A stretch of 64,000 nucleotides of DNA, from the NCBI RefSeq assembly GCF_007827275.1, contig NZ_VISE01000001.1, positions 1,550,001 to 1,614,000 of the forward strand, read 5' to 3'. The notes under the pieces are model-generated. The model saw only the letters and a list, made by a program, of their open reading frames with translations. It was not told where the DNA came from and searched no databases. Positions 30,413-38,917 of this stretch are shown here, one piece after another. The position numbers and the translations under genes are program-made. The first letter of the stretch is position 1, and each line of letters starts with the position of its first letter. The stretch comes from Gillisia sp. Hel_I_86. GTDB taxonomy: Bacteria; Bacteroidota; Bacteroidia; Flavobacteriales; Flavobacteriaceae.

Positions 30413-30889
30413 ATGAAGAATAGATTTTTATCCAACATCATTTTAATGGGTATTTGGGTGGCTCTTACGGGAGATTTCACCCTTGCCAATTATATTTTTG
30501 GATTTGCTTTTAGTTTCTTCACGATGCGAATGATTACCACAGGTTCGGGAAATGCAAAGTATTTTAAGATCTTGCCAAAAGTGATTGGATTTATATTCTT
30601 CTTTTTATATGAACTTGTAAAGGCAAATCTACAAGTAGCGTACGAGGTAATGACACCTCATTATAATATGAGCCCGGGGATTGTCAAAGTGCCGCTTACA
30701 GCAACAACAAATGTGGAAATCACACTTCTTGCAAATATGATTACCCTTACTCCTGGAACCCTAAGTTTAGATGTGTCGGACGATAGAAAAGTGTTATATG
30801 TGCATTCCATGTATATCACTTCCAGGGAAAAATTTATAGATGGTATTAAAAACGGATTTGAAAAACGTATACTAGAGATATTAAGATGA
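30413..30889 (+). CDS. mrpE: Mrp antiporter subunit E
   Basis: 158-aa subunit with N-terminal helices and a cytoplasmic C-terminal domain; TLLANMITLTPGTLSLDVS is the family hallmark. It starts 13 bp after mrpD and overlaps mrpF by 4 bp. Confidence 0.94.
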   Translation: MKNRFLSNIILMGIWVALTGDFTLANYIFGFAFSFFTMRMITTGSGNAKYFKILPKVIGFIFFFLYELVKANLQVAYEVMTPHYNMSPGIVKVPLTATTNVEITLLANMITLTPGTLSLDVSDDRKVLYVHSMYITSREKFIDGIKNGFEKRILEILR

Positions 30890-31158
30890 CATTACACGAA
30901 TTTATTTTTTACATCGTACTTCCTATCCTATCAATTTCGGTATTGCTAATTTTGATAAGGTTCTTAAAGGGGCCAAGTATTGTGGATAGAATTATAGCCT
31001 TGGATCTAATTGTTACAACAGGAATAGGATTTATTGCAGGTTATAGTATGCTTACCAATCGATCCTCTTTTTTAGATGTTGCAATGATTGTAGCACTTAT
31101 TGCCTTTTTAAGTACTGTGGCATTTTCGTATTATATTCAAAAAAGAAATAAAAAATGA
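30886..31158 (+). CDS. mrpF: Mrp antiporter subunit F
   Basis: 90-aa protein with three helices and the motif FLKGPSIVDRIIALDLI near residue 27, typical of MnhF. It overlaps mrpE and mrpG by 4 bp each. Confidence 0.94.
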   Translation: MTLHEFIFYIVLPILSISVLLILIRFLKGPSIVDRIIALDLIVTTGIGFIAGYSMLTNRSSFLDVAMIVALIAFLSTVAFSYYIQKRNKK

Positions 31159-31574
31159 CAGATATTCTTGTTGCAATATTTTCCCTATCCGGAGCTATCT
31201 TTATTCTGTTTGCTAGCATTGGCGTACTAAGAATGCCAGATGCTTATTTAAGGATTTCGGTTACCACAAAAGCTGCTACTTTGGGAGTAGGATTATTATT
31301 GTTAGCTGCCTCCATTCATTTCCAGAATTTTGCAATCACTACCAGGGTTTTGGCCATTATACTCTTTATTTTGCTCACTGCTCCAATTAGTGGGCATTTG
31401 ATAGGAAGGGCAAGTTATTTTTCTGGGATAAAATTATGGAAAAACTCTATTATGGACGATTTGGAAGGGAAATACCATAAAGCCACCCAGGAATTAAAAA
31501 GTGAAGATGTAGAGGAATTAAAAAAGCAGGAAAAAAAGAAAGTAATGTTGATTAAGAAGAAGCCCTCAAAATAA
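31155..31574 (+). CDS. mrpG: Mrp antiporter subunit G
   Basis: 139-aa subunit with three helices (IGVLRMPDAYLRISVTTKAATLGVG is the MnhG signature) and a Lys/Glu-rich cytoplasmic tail longer than that of many homologues. Last gene of the operon. No clear terminator is seen before the repeats beginning at about 31685. Confidence 0.94.
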   Translation: MTDILVAIFSLSGAIFILFASIGVLRMPDAYLRISVTTKAATLGVGLLLLAASIHFQNFAITTRVLAIILFILLTAPISGHLIGRASYFSGIKLWKNSIMDDLEGKYHKATQELKSEDVEELKKQEKKKVMLIKKKPSK

Positions 31575-31931
31575 GACGATCCCTACCATCATCTCAATTT
31601 CTTGTTCAGGGACCAGCAGTTATTTTTCATTTCAAATTATACGTTGGTATAATTGGAAACACCTACAAAAAGTGTCTTTTTTCTGGTTCGTTTTTTGGGA
31701 CAAGCAAAAAAATGAACGATCTTGAAAATTAAATAGGTCTTGATGGGCAAAAGGTATTGTTTTCAGATCCTTGGTATATCGGGAACAGCAGGACGACAAT
31801 TCCGCATCGTCACCCTGAACTTGTTTCAGGGTCTCATTTTAAGAGCAGCAATCAATATTAAATAGATGCTGAAACGAGTTCAGCATGACGGTTAAAGGAT
31901 GTAAGAATTACGAATATTGTAATTTAGCACG
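31575..31931. repeat. Composite repeat upstream of bioF
   Basis: Gene-free gap. A palindrome GGTTCGTTTTTT...AAAAAAATGAAC spans 31685-31717. About 90 bp later a double palindrome (CCCTGAAC-TTGTTTCAGGG, then GATGCTGAAACGAGTTCAGCATGACG) covers about 31803-31892. The same two elements recur in the same order and spacing at 34024-34190, upstream of bioA. Confidence 0.7.
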
Positions 31932-33092
31932 ATGCATAAATTCCCATTAAAATTAGAAAAAAGACTTGAAAATAGAAAGCAGCAAAATGCTTTTAGGGAA
32001 TTGGGCGATGACAATAATTTAATAGATTTTGCTTCTAACGACTATCTGGGATTTGCAGGAAATTCAGAATTGTTTTTTAAGAGCCAGCAAATTTTAGAGG
32101 AACAGGATATGCTTCTTAATGGCGCAACAGGTTCCAGATTGCTATCTGGAAATCATAAATTGTTTCCACTTGCCGAAAAACTGATCGCAGACATTCATAA
32201 TGCTGAAGGCGCCTTGATCTTTAATTCCGGTTATGATGCGAATATTGGATTTTTCTCGGCCATTCCCCAAAAAGGGGATTTCATTTTTTACGATGAATTG
32301 GTGCATGCTTCTATTCGGGATGGAATAAAAATGAGCAATGCAAAAGGCTATAAATTCAAGCACAATGATCTCGAAGATCTTCAAAAAAAGCTGAATTTAT
32401 TTACTTTGGAAGCAAATTCAGAAATGTATATAGTTACAGAGTCTGTATTTTCTATGGATGGCGATAGCCCGGACCTAACTGCATTAGCAAATTTTGCTGA
32501 GGAGGGAAATTATCATTTGGTGGTAGATGAAGCGCATGCAATTGGAGTGTATGGTGAAAAAGGAAAGGGGTTGGTACAGGAATTGGAATTGGAGAAAAAG
32601 GTGTTTGCCAGAATTGTCACTTTTGGCAAAGCACTTGGAATTCATGGTGCTGTAATTTTAGGGAGCGAATTGCTTATTCAGTATTTGGTGAATTTCTGTA
32701 GAAGTTTTATTTATACCACCGCACTTGCTCCACATTCGGTCGCATCAATTTTTACCGCATATCAATTTATGGAGAACATGGAATTTTCAGAAAATTCAAT
32801 ATTGATAGAACTTCATGAAAATATTCAATTTTTTAATGCTGAAGTAAACCGACTGGATCTTAAGAAGTCATTTATACCAAGCGATTCTGCCATACATTGT
32901 TGTATTGTTTCCGGGAATAGTGAGGTGAAAGAAATTGCGAATAAAATTCAGAAAAAAGGTTTTAATGTAAAGCCGATTTTAAGTCCCACGGTTCCAAAAG
33001 GGGCAGAGCGACTTCGGTTTTGTTTGCATAGCTTCAATTCCAAAGAAGAGATAAAGAGTCTTCTTGAACTATTGGCTACTTTTATAAAATGA
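31932..33092 (+). CDS. bioF: 8-amino-7-oxononanoate synthase (BioF-like aminotransferase)
   Basis: PLP enzyme condensing pimeloyl-thioester with alanine in biotin synthesis. 386 aa of the alpha-oxoamine synthase fold: FASNDYLGFA, NGATGSRLLSGNH, ALIFNSGYDANIG, VVDEAHAIGVYG, and PLP lysine Lys233 in TFGKALGIHGA. Other members of the fold (KBL, serine palmitoyltransferase) are similar, but the bioD/bioA/bioB neighbours support BioF. Its stop overlaps the ATG of a 56-aa ORF (ATGA). Confidence 0.93.
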   Translation: MHKFPLKLEKRLENRKQQNAFRELGDDNNLIDFASNDYLGFAGNSELFFKSQQILEEQDMLLNGATGSRLLSGNHKLFPLAEKLIADIHNAEGALIFNSGYDANIGFFSAIPQKGDFIFYDELVHASIRDGIKMSNAKGYKFKHNDLEDLQKKLNLFTLEANSEMYIVTESVFSMDGDSPDLTALANFAEEGNYHLVVDEAHAIGVYGEKGKGLVQELELEKKVFARIVTFGKALGIHGAVILGSELLIQYLVNFCRSFIYTTALAPHSVASIFTAYQFMENMEFSENSILIELHENIQFFNAEVNRLDLKKSFIPSDSAIHCCIVSGNSEVKEIANKIQKKGFNVKPILSPTVPKGAERLRFCLHSFNSKEEIKSLLELLATFIK

Positions 33093-33259
33093 AAGAAACC
33101 TTCTCTAAAATAGCGGTATTTCAATACTCTTTAGGAGTGCAAATAATTAAATCTATGTTCTTTTTTCTGGTTTCATTTTTAACTACGGCCTTGCCAATTT
33201 ATACACGTTACGAATACAGGTGCGAAACCTGTAAACAAAAATTTAATTTCAATGAATAA
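33089..33259 (+). CDS. Small membrane protein with CxxC motif, inside the biotin operon
   Basis: A 56-aa ORF fills the otherwise unexplained 159-bp gap between bioF and bioD. Its ATG overlaps the bioF stop (ATGA) and its stop lies 8 bp inside bioD. The protein has a hydrophobic segment at about 23-38 (SMFFFLVSFLTTALPIY), then a Cys-x-x-Cys tail (YRCETCKQKFNFN), like a membrane-anchored half zinc ribbon. The double overlap favours a real, translationally coupled gene. I do not recognise the family. The alternative is a chance ORF, but an unbroken frame exactly bridging two operon genes in AT-rich DNA is not trivial. Confidence 0.6.
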   Translation: MKETFSKIAVFQYSLGVQIIKSMFFFLVSFLTTALPIYTRYEYRCETCKQKFNFNE

Positions 33260-33878
33260 CACTTATTTTATAACCGGGATTGGGACAGATGTGGGTAAAA
33301 CTATTGCCGCAGCCATTATTACTGAATCTTTAAAAGCAGACTATTGGAAGCCAATTCAGGCAGGAGATTTGGAGAATAGCGATTCTATGAAGCTGGAAAA
33401 TCTTATTTCCAATGAAGAAAGCTTTGTTTACCCTGAAGGAGTTAAACTGAAATCGGCAATGAGCCCGCATGCGGCGGCAGAATTGGATGGAGTTAAGCTA
33501 ATTGCTAAAAAGATCCAACGCCCAGACACTTCTAAAGATCTTGTTATAGAAGGAGCTGGCGGATTATTAGTGCCAATAAATTCAAAAGAAACCATAGCAA
33601 ATTTAATTCTGCCTACAGATAAGGTCATTCTGGTTTCCAAGCATTATTTGGGTAGTATTAACCACACCTTACTTAGCATTGAAGTCCTAAAAAGTAAAGG
33701 ATTCAGCATTGCCGGCATCCTATTTAATGGTGATGAAAACAAGACTACTGAAAAAGTGGTTTTGGAAATGACTGGAATTAAATTCATTGGAAGAATAGAT
33801 AAGGAGCCATATTTCGATAGAAATGTGATCAAGGAATATGCAGATCGTTTTCGGGATCAACTTCAGGTCCTTAAATAA
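33252..33878 (+). CDS. bioD: Dethiobiotin synthetase
   Basis: ATP-dependent carboxylase closing the ureido ring of dethiobiotin. 208 aa. P-loop GTDVGKT at residues 11-17, substrate loop KPIQAGD near 36 and VIEGAGGLLVPIN near 98 are all present. Its ATG lies inside the 3' end of the 56-aa ORF. It is separated from bioA by repeats. Confidence 0.96.
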   Translation: MNNTYFITGIGTDVGKTIAAAIITESLKADYWKPIQAGDLENSDSMKLENLISNEESFVYPEGVKLKSAMSPHAAAELDGVKLIAKKIQRPDTSKDLVIEGAGGLLVPINSKETIANLILPTDKVILVSKHYLGSINHTLLSIEVLKSKGFSIAGILFNGDENKTTEKVVLEMTGIKFIGRIDKEPYFDRNVIKEYADRFRDQLQVLK

Positions 33879-34243
33879 TAATTAGGTTCACAGAGGTCTC
33901 GACTTCGCGCGACCAGACGACGTACGGTCCCCTTGAGATCCGTGATAAAAAATTTTACCTAACGTAGGAAATTGACATATTGTGATTCCTTGCAAATTTA
34001 TTTTCTTAAGAACTCCTTTTTTTGGTTCGTTTTTTTGGACAAGCAAAAAAATGAACAATGATAAAGATTACATGAAGCTTTATCGACCAAAGGGAGTGTT
34101 TTGTGTATCTTTAAAATACGTCAATGATAACTTGTTTCAGGGTCTCATCCCCACGTAAATGGGATGCTGAATCGAGTTCAGCATGACGAAAATGAGTTGG
34201 GTGAAAACCTAGATAACAAAAAAATAAATTCAGAAGAAATAGT
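33879..34243. repeat. Composite repeat between bioD and bioA
   Basis: Gene-free gap. A GATCCGTGATAAAAAATT...ACGTAGGAAATTGACATA module lies at 33930-33978 and is related to 37613-37660 and 49695-49740. It is followed by the GGTTCGTTTTTTT...AAAAAAATGAAC palindrome (34024-34056) and the GTTTCAGGGTCTCAT / GATGCTGAATCGAGTTCAGC pair (34130-34190). The order matches the gap upstream of bioF. Confidence 0.7.
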
Positions 34244-35509
34244 ATGACATTATCCAATAGAGACAAAAAACATCTTTGGCATCCCTTAACCCAACATAAA
34301 ACTTCTCCAGACACACTTGCAATTGTGAAAGCGAAAGGAGCGAAACTTTGGGATGAAAATGGGAAAGAATATATAGATGGGATTTCCAGTTGGTATACCG
34401 CTATGTATGGACATTGCAACCCTTACATTACCCATAAGGTGGCAGCGCAAATGCAGCAACTGGACCAGGTGGTTTTTAGCGGATTTACACATGAACCCGC
34501 AATTCAACTTTCTGAAGAGTTGATAAAAATCTTACCAGCGAACCAAGAAAAATTGTTTTTTAGCGATAATGGCTCTACTGCTACTGAAATTGGGATTAAA
34601 ATGGCTTTACAGTATCATTTTAATCTCGGGAACGACAAGAGAGTAATGTTGGCTTTTGAAGAAGGTTTTCATGGAGATACTTTTGGTGCGATGTCGGTTT
34701 CTGGGCTTTCGGTTTATAATGGTGCTTTCGAACATCATTTTTTGAAAGTGGTTCGCATTCCAACTCCAAATGGAAAAAACAATACCGAAGTCCTTCAGAA
34801 GTTAAAGCAATTAATAAAGGAGAACGCCATTGCAGGATTCATTTATGAGCCTTTAGTACAAGGCGCTGCGGGAATGAAAATGCATGATGTAGATGGCTTG
34901 AATGCGGTATTAAAAGTTTGTCAAAAAAATGGAATAATAACCGTTGCAGATGAGGTAATGACAGGGTTTGGCAAAACAGGAAAAAATTTCGCTTCAGAAT
35001 ATATGGACGAGCAGCCGGATATTATGTGCATGTCCAAAGCTTTAACGGCAGGATTGCTTCCTATGGCGATTACTTCTTGTTCACAAAAAATCTATGATGC
35101 ATTTTATTCTGAAGATATTGCAAAAGGCTTGTTCCATGGGCATACGTATACTGCAAATCCACTGGCTTGTACCGCTGCTTTGGCGGGAATAGAACTGTTG
35201 AATTCAGGAGAAATCCAGCAAAACATCCAGAAAGTAATACAATCGCATTCTGAATTTTTAAAAGAGATCAAAGTTCATCCAAAAGTGAGAAATCCCCGGC
35301 AATTGGGCGTTATCCTCGCTTTTGAACTGAATGTGGAAATGGAACGCTATGGGAATCTAAGAAATAAGCTTTTTCAGCATTTCATGGGAGATGGCGTGTT
35401 TCTAAGACCATTGGGAAATACCATTTATATCTTGCCGCCTTATGTTATTTCACAAGAAGAATTACGAAAAGTGTACAATTCAATATGCGCTGCACTAGAT
35501 ATATTTTAA
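34244..35509 (+). CDS. bioA: Adenosylmethionine--8-amino-7-oxononanoate aminotransferase
   Basis: PLP transaminase making 7,8-diaminopelargonate. 421 aa of the class III fold: HLWHPLTQ at the N-terminus, YIDGISSWYTAMYGH, FFSDNGSTATEIGIKMA, the metal-independent PLP site VADEVMTGFGKTG, and Lys265 in CMSKALTAGLLP. The Trp of SSWY that contacts substrate in BioA supports the assignment over other omega-transaminases. Followed by the SET gene after 59 bp. Confidence 0.95.
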   Translation: MTLSNRDKKHLWHPLTQHKTSPDTLAIVKAKGAKLWDENGKEYIDGISSWYTAMYGHCNPYITHKVAAQMQQLDQVVFSGFTHEPAIQLSEELIKILPANQEKLFFSDNGSTATEIGIKMALQYHFNLGNDKRVMLAFEEGFHGDTFGAMSVSGLSVYNGAFEHHFLKVVRIPTPNGKNNTEVLQKLKQLIKENAIAGFIYEPLVQGAAGMKMHDVDGLNAVLKVCQKNGIITVADEVMTGFGKTGKNFASEYMDEQPDIMCMSKALTAGLLPMAITSCSQKIYDAFYSEDIAKGLFHGHTYTANPLACTAALAGIELLNSGEIQQNIQKVIQSHSEFLKEIKVHPKVRNPRQLGVILAFELNVEMERYGNLRNKLFQHFMGDGVFLRPLGNTIYILPPYVISQEELRKVYNSICAALDIF

Positions 35510-35568
35510 CGAATTTTTGAAATAATTGAGTAGTTATTATTCCTAAATTAGTTAGTTATAATTTCTAT

Positions 35569-36162
35569 ATGATACATCCAGACACCGAGGTTAAATTTAT
35601 AGGTAAAGAAATTGGTTACGGGATTGTAGCCACAAAATTAATTCCGGAAGGCACTATTACTTGGGTTCAGGATGAATTGGATCAAATTTATACTGCTGAG
35701 CAAATAGCCAACATGTTGCCGTTTACTCAGGAAATGATAGATAAATTTACCTTTAGAAATAACAAGGGAAATTTTGTGATGTGCTGGGATACCGCCAAAT
35801 ATGTGAATCATAGTTTTAATTCCAATTGCCTTTCCACCCCTTACGATTTTGAAATTGCCATTCGCGATATTCATCCGGGAGAAGAATTAACCGACGATTA
35901 TGGGTATTTAAATGTTACCGATGCCTTTAAAGCCAAAGATGAAGGGACTTCCAGAACCACTGTATATCCAGATGATTTGTTGAATTTTCATAAAGAATGG
36001 GATGCCAAATTATTGAATTCCTTTAGAAAAATAAAACAACTTCCTCAGCCTTTAAAAACCTTGCTTCCTCTAAATATCAGAAATATTGTAAATCAAATTC
36101 TTGCTGGGAAAAAGGAATTGGATTCTATTTTGAACCTTTATTATTCTGAAGATGTTAAGTAA
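35569..36162 (+). CDS. SET domain protein
   Basis: 197-aa cytoplasmic protein with a SET methyltransferase fold: GYGIVATKLIPEGTI near residue 16, NHSFNSNC at 80-87, and DDYG at 109-112, where the Tyr (111) sits at the catalytic position. The post-SET cysteines are missing. Small bacterial SET proteins may methylate protein lysines, but the target is unknown. It sits between bioA and a ketoacyl synthase, so an acyl-carrier or biotin-linked substrate is possible but purely inferred. Confidence 0.8.
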   Translation: MIHPDTEVKFIGKEIGYGIVATKLIPEGTITWVQDELDQIYTAEQIANMLPFTQEMIDKFTFRNNKGNFVMCWDTAKYVNHSFNSNCLSTPYDFEIAIRDIHPGEELTDDYGYLNVTDAFKAKDEGTSRTTVYPDDLLNFHKEWDAKLLNSFRKIKQLPQPLKTLLPLNIRNIVNQILAGKKELDSILNLYYSEDVK

Positions 36163-36224
36163 AACTTGCCTAATAATTCGGCTAACTTTAAGATAAAAAA
36201 CCTGAATAAATATTTTCAAGGCTT

Positions 36225-36232
36225 TATTTTTG
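36225..36232 (+). promoter_or_regulatory. -7 box before the ketoacyl synthase gene
   Basis: TATTTTTG fits TAnnTTTG and lies 16 bp before the TTG start at 36249. The -33 side is only CTG (36202-36204). It suggests the gene has its own promoter as well as readthrough. Confidence 0.35.
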
Positions 36233-36248
36233 CTGAAAAGTATATTTC

Positions 36249-37403
36249 TTGAAAAATCCCGTTTATATAAACTCCATAGCCTCTATTTCTCCTTTGGGAA
36301 CTTCAAGGGAAGAGATCTGGAACAATTACAAAACCGATAAACATTTTATTTCCAAGCACGATTTTTCAGGAACTGAAGCCTTTGCTGCTTTTTTGTCCTC
36401 AGACTTAAAGGAGACATTAGCCAACTTAAGAAATTCTGATTCCAGATTTAAAGGCTTGGACAACTCAGTGTTATTTTCCATTTTCTCAGCCCGAAGCGCA
36501 TTTAAAAAAGCTGGCTGGGCAAAGAATAATTCCATCGGAATAAATATAGGAAGCTCCCGTGGTGCAACTCAGCTTTTTGAAAAGCATCATAAAGAATTTA
36601 TTGAAAACGGAAAAGTTGAGGTTTTGGCTTCCCCAAGTACAACTTTGGGAAATATTTCTTCATGGGTGGCGCAGGATCTACGTACTTCCGGCCCGGACAT
36701 TTCGCACAGCGTAACCTGTTCTACTGGCTTACATGCGGTTTTAAACGGTGTTGTTTGGCTTCAATCTGGATTTGCAGATAAGTTTATCGTCGGAGGGAGT
36801 GAGGCCGCTCTAACCCCTTTTACGATCGCACAGATGAACGCGATGAAGATCTATGCTTCAGAAGATTTGGATTTTCCTTGCCAAGCTCTCAATATGGAAA
36901 AGAAAAGGAATTCCATGGTTTTGGGGGAAGCAGCAGGCGTGGCTTGTATTTCTAATTCTGCTGAAAATAGTATTGCAAAGATTTCGGGGATTGGTTATGC
37001 CACCGAAGAGTTGAAACACCCGGTTTCTATTTCAGCAAACGGAACCTGTTTTCAAAAATCCATGAAAATGGCAATTGGCGAATTGGCATTGAGCGAAATT
37101 GATGCAGTTGTAATGCACGCGCCAGGAACGATTAAGGGAGATGAAGCGGAACTATATGCGATAAATGCCATTTTTGGCAAGGAGCTTCCGGCAATAACTT
37201 CCAATAAATGGAAGATTGGTCACACCTTTGGAGCTTCGGGGATTTTAAGTATGGAATTGGCAATTTTAATGCTTCAGCACGATGAGTTTGTACCGGTTCC
37301 ATTTTCAGCACTAAGTAAAGCACCAAAAAGATTAAAAAACATCCTTGTAAATGCCGTAGGTTTTGGAGGAAATGCGGTTTCAATATTAATCAATAATAGT
37401 TAA
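36249..37403 (+). CDS. Beta-ketoacyl-ACP synthase of the biotin locus
   Basis: 384-aa condensing enzyme. Catalytic triad Cys157 (SVTCSTGLHA), His290 (VVMHAPGTIKGDEAE) and His325 (SNKWKIGHTFGASG) shows a FabB/FabF-type Cys-His-His enzyme, not a FabH/BioZ type with Cys-His-Asn. It starts at TTG: an in-frame stop at 36234-36236 leaves no earlier ATG. Placed between bioA and bioB, it probably extends or condenses the pimelate precursor (inference). The usual bioC/bioH genes are absent from this window. A repeat-filled gap separates it from bioB. Confidence 0.85.
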   Translation: MKNPVYINSIASISPLGTSREEIWNNYKTDKHFISKHDFSGTEAFAAFLSSDLKETLANLRNSDSRFKGLDNSVLFSIFSARSAFKKAGWAKNNSIGINIGSSRGATQLFEKHHKEFIENGKVEVLASPSTTLGNISSWVAQDLRTSGPDISHSVTCSTGLHAVLNGVVWLQSGFADKFIVGGSEAALTPFTIAQMNAMKIYASEDLDFPCQALNMEKKRNSMVLGEAAGVACISNSAENSIAKISGIGYATEELKHPVSISANGTCFQKSMKMAIGELALSEIDAVVMHAPGTIKGDEAELYAINAIFGKELPAITSNKWKIGHTFGASGILSMELAILMLQHDEFVPVPFSALSKAPKRLKNILVNAVGFGGNAVSILINNS

Positions 37404-37808
37404 ATTTATACCTTCCCCTTATTTTAAGCAGAATTGGAAATAAATCTTTTTAATAGTTGTAAAGCGGAATAAGTAGATAAAGTACGTCGTCATTCTGAAC
37501 TTGGTTCAGCATCTCTATGATGTGAATCAAGACCCTGAAACCAGTTCAGGGTGACGATGCGAAATTGTCGTCATGCTGAACTTGTTTCAGCATCCCCTCA
37601 GCTTATATAAAAAACACGTCAATTTCCTACGCTGGATAATTTTTTTATCACGGGTCTCAGGGTGACGAAAGAGCTTTTAGGACAGAAAACGGATATGCAT
37701 AAAAATTGATACATTCTGGCTTCTGGTTAGCACCAACTCAAAAACTTTTAAAAAGTAACTATCCAAGAAAGCTTAGTTTTAGCTATTTTTGAATTCAAAT
37801 ACAATTTC
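37404..37808. repeat. Repeat cluster between the KAS gene and bioB
   Basis: Gene-free gap. Bases 37531-37633 are the reverse complement of 49955-50057 with 4 differences in 103 bp. The element joins a CCCTGAAACCAGTTCAGGG palindrome, a GATGCTGAAACAAGTTCAGC palindrome and an AGGAAATTGACGTG module. A further TTCTGAACTTGGTTCAGCATC palindrome precedes it. TATTTTTG at 37784-37791 is a candidate -7 box for bioB, 17 bp before its ATG. Confidence 0.75.
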
Positions 37809-38900
37809 ATGACGATTAAACACGACTGGACCAAAGAAGAAATTCTTGAAATATACAACAAACCCTTTATGGACCTGCTTTACGAAGCAGCATCTGTGCA
37901 TAGGGGAAATCACGATCCAAATGTGGTTCAGGTTTCTACCTTGCTTTCCATAAAAACAGGAGGATGTCCCGAAGATTGTGGGTATTGCCCGCAAGCGGCA
38001 AGATATCACACAGCTATTGAAGGGAACGATCTTATGAGTGTAAACCAAGTGAAGGCTCAGGCTTTAAGAGCAAAAGCATCTGGGAGTTCCAGGGTTTGTA
38101 TGGGAGCGGCTTGGAGAAATGTGAAAGATGGGGAGGAATTCGATTCTGTTTTGGAAATGGTGAGGACCATCAATAAACTGGATATGGAAGTATGTTGCAC
38201 GTTGGGTATGATTACCGAAAATCAGGCACAACGATTGGCAGAAGCTGGCTTGTATGCATACAACCATAACTTGGATTCTTCAGAAGAATATTACAAAGAA
38301 GTGATCTCCACCAGAGGGTATCAGGATAGATTGGATACCATTGGAAATGTTAGAAAAACCCATGTTACGGTTTGTAGCGGAGGAATAATTGGAATGGGGG
38401 AATCCAACAACGATCGTGCAGGAATGCTGGTTGCTTTGGCCACTTTGAGTCCGCAGCCGGAATCTGTGCCCATCAACGCTTTGGTTCCCGTAGAAGGAAC
38501 GCCTTTAGAAGAGCAAGCACCGGTTTCTATTTGGGATATGGTAAGGATGGTGGCCACAACCAGAATTGTAATGCCAGAAACCCAGGTTAGACTTTCTGCA
38601 GGTAGAACACAAATGAGTAGAGAAGGCCAGGCCATGTGTTTCTTTGCAGGAGCAAATTCCATTTTTGCAGGAGACAAATTATTGACCACTCCAAACCCCG
38701 ATGTTGGTGAGGATATGGAAATGTTCAACGCTTTGGGCCTACAACCACAAAAACCATTTGTGAAAAAATCGCAACCTGAAAGTGTGGAAGCTACCGAATC
38801 TAAATTTCAGAACCTAGGTGAAAAACCAAAATGGTCCAGGCCAGGCCATAAAATTGAGAGAAACCTAGAAGCTCAAAAAAAATCCAAAACCAGTTCATAA
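37809..38900 (+). CDS. bioB: Biotin synthase
   Basis: Radical SAM enzyme inserting sulfur into dethiobiotin. 363 aa. Radical-SAM cluster cysteines 53, 57 and 60 in GGCPEDCGYC; the auxiliary [2Fe-2S] ligands are consistent with later motifs (RVCMGAAWR, EVCCTLGM, and Arg in VRLSAGR). The last 35 residues are a Lys-rich, low-complexity tail (KIERNLEAQKKSK) beyond the core. The next gene starts 17 bp later. Confidence 0.97.
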   Translation: MTIKHDWTKEEILEIYNKPFMDLLYEAASVHRGNHDPNVVQVSTLLSIKTGGCPEDCGYCPQAARYHTAIEGNDLMSVNQVKAQALRAKASGSSRVCMGAAWRNVKDGEEFDSVLEMVRTINKLDMEVCCTLGMITENQAQRLAEAGLYAYNHNLDSSEEYYKEVISTRGYQDRLDTIGNVRKTHVTVCSGGIIGMGESNNDRAGMLVALATLSPQPESVPINALVPVEGTPLEEQAPVSIWDMVRMVATTRIVMPETQVRLSAGRTQMSREGQAMCFFAGANSIFAGDKLLTTPNPDVGEDMEMFNALGLQPQKPFVKKSQPESVEATESKFQNLGEKPKWSRPGHKIERNLEAQKKSKTSS

Positions 38901-38917
38901 AACAATCTCTTTAAAAT

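Noticed and set aside
31803-34190. Possible CRISPR-like array from repeated palindromes around the biotin genes
   Set aside because: Repeats are irregularly spaced, separated by genes, inverted as well as direct, and there are no cas genes or uniform spacers.
36249-37403. Calling the ketoacyl synthase BioZ
   Set aside because: BioZ is FabH-like with a Cys-His-Asn triad. This protein has Cys-His-His, so only a general ketoacyl synthase call is justified.
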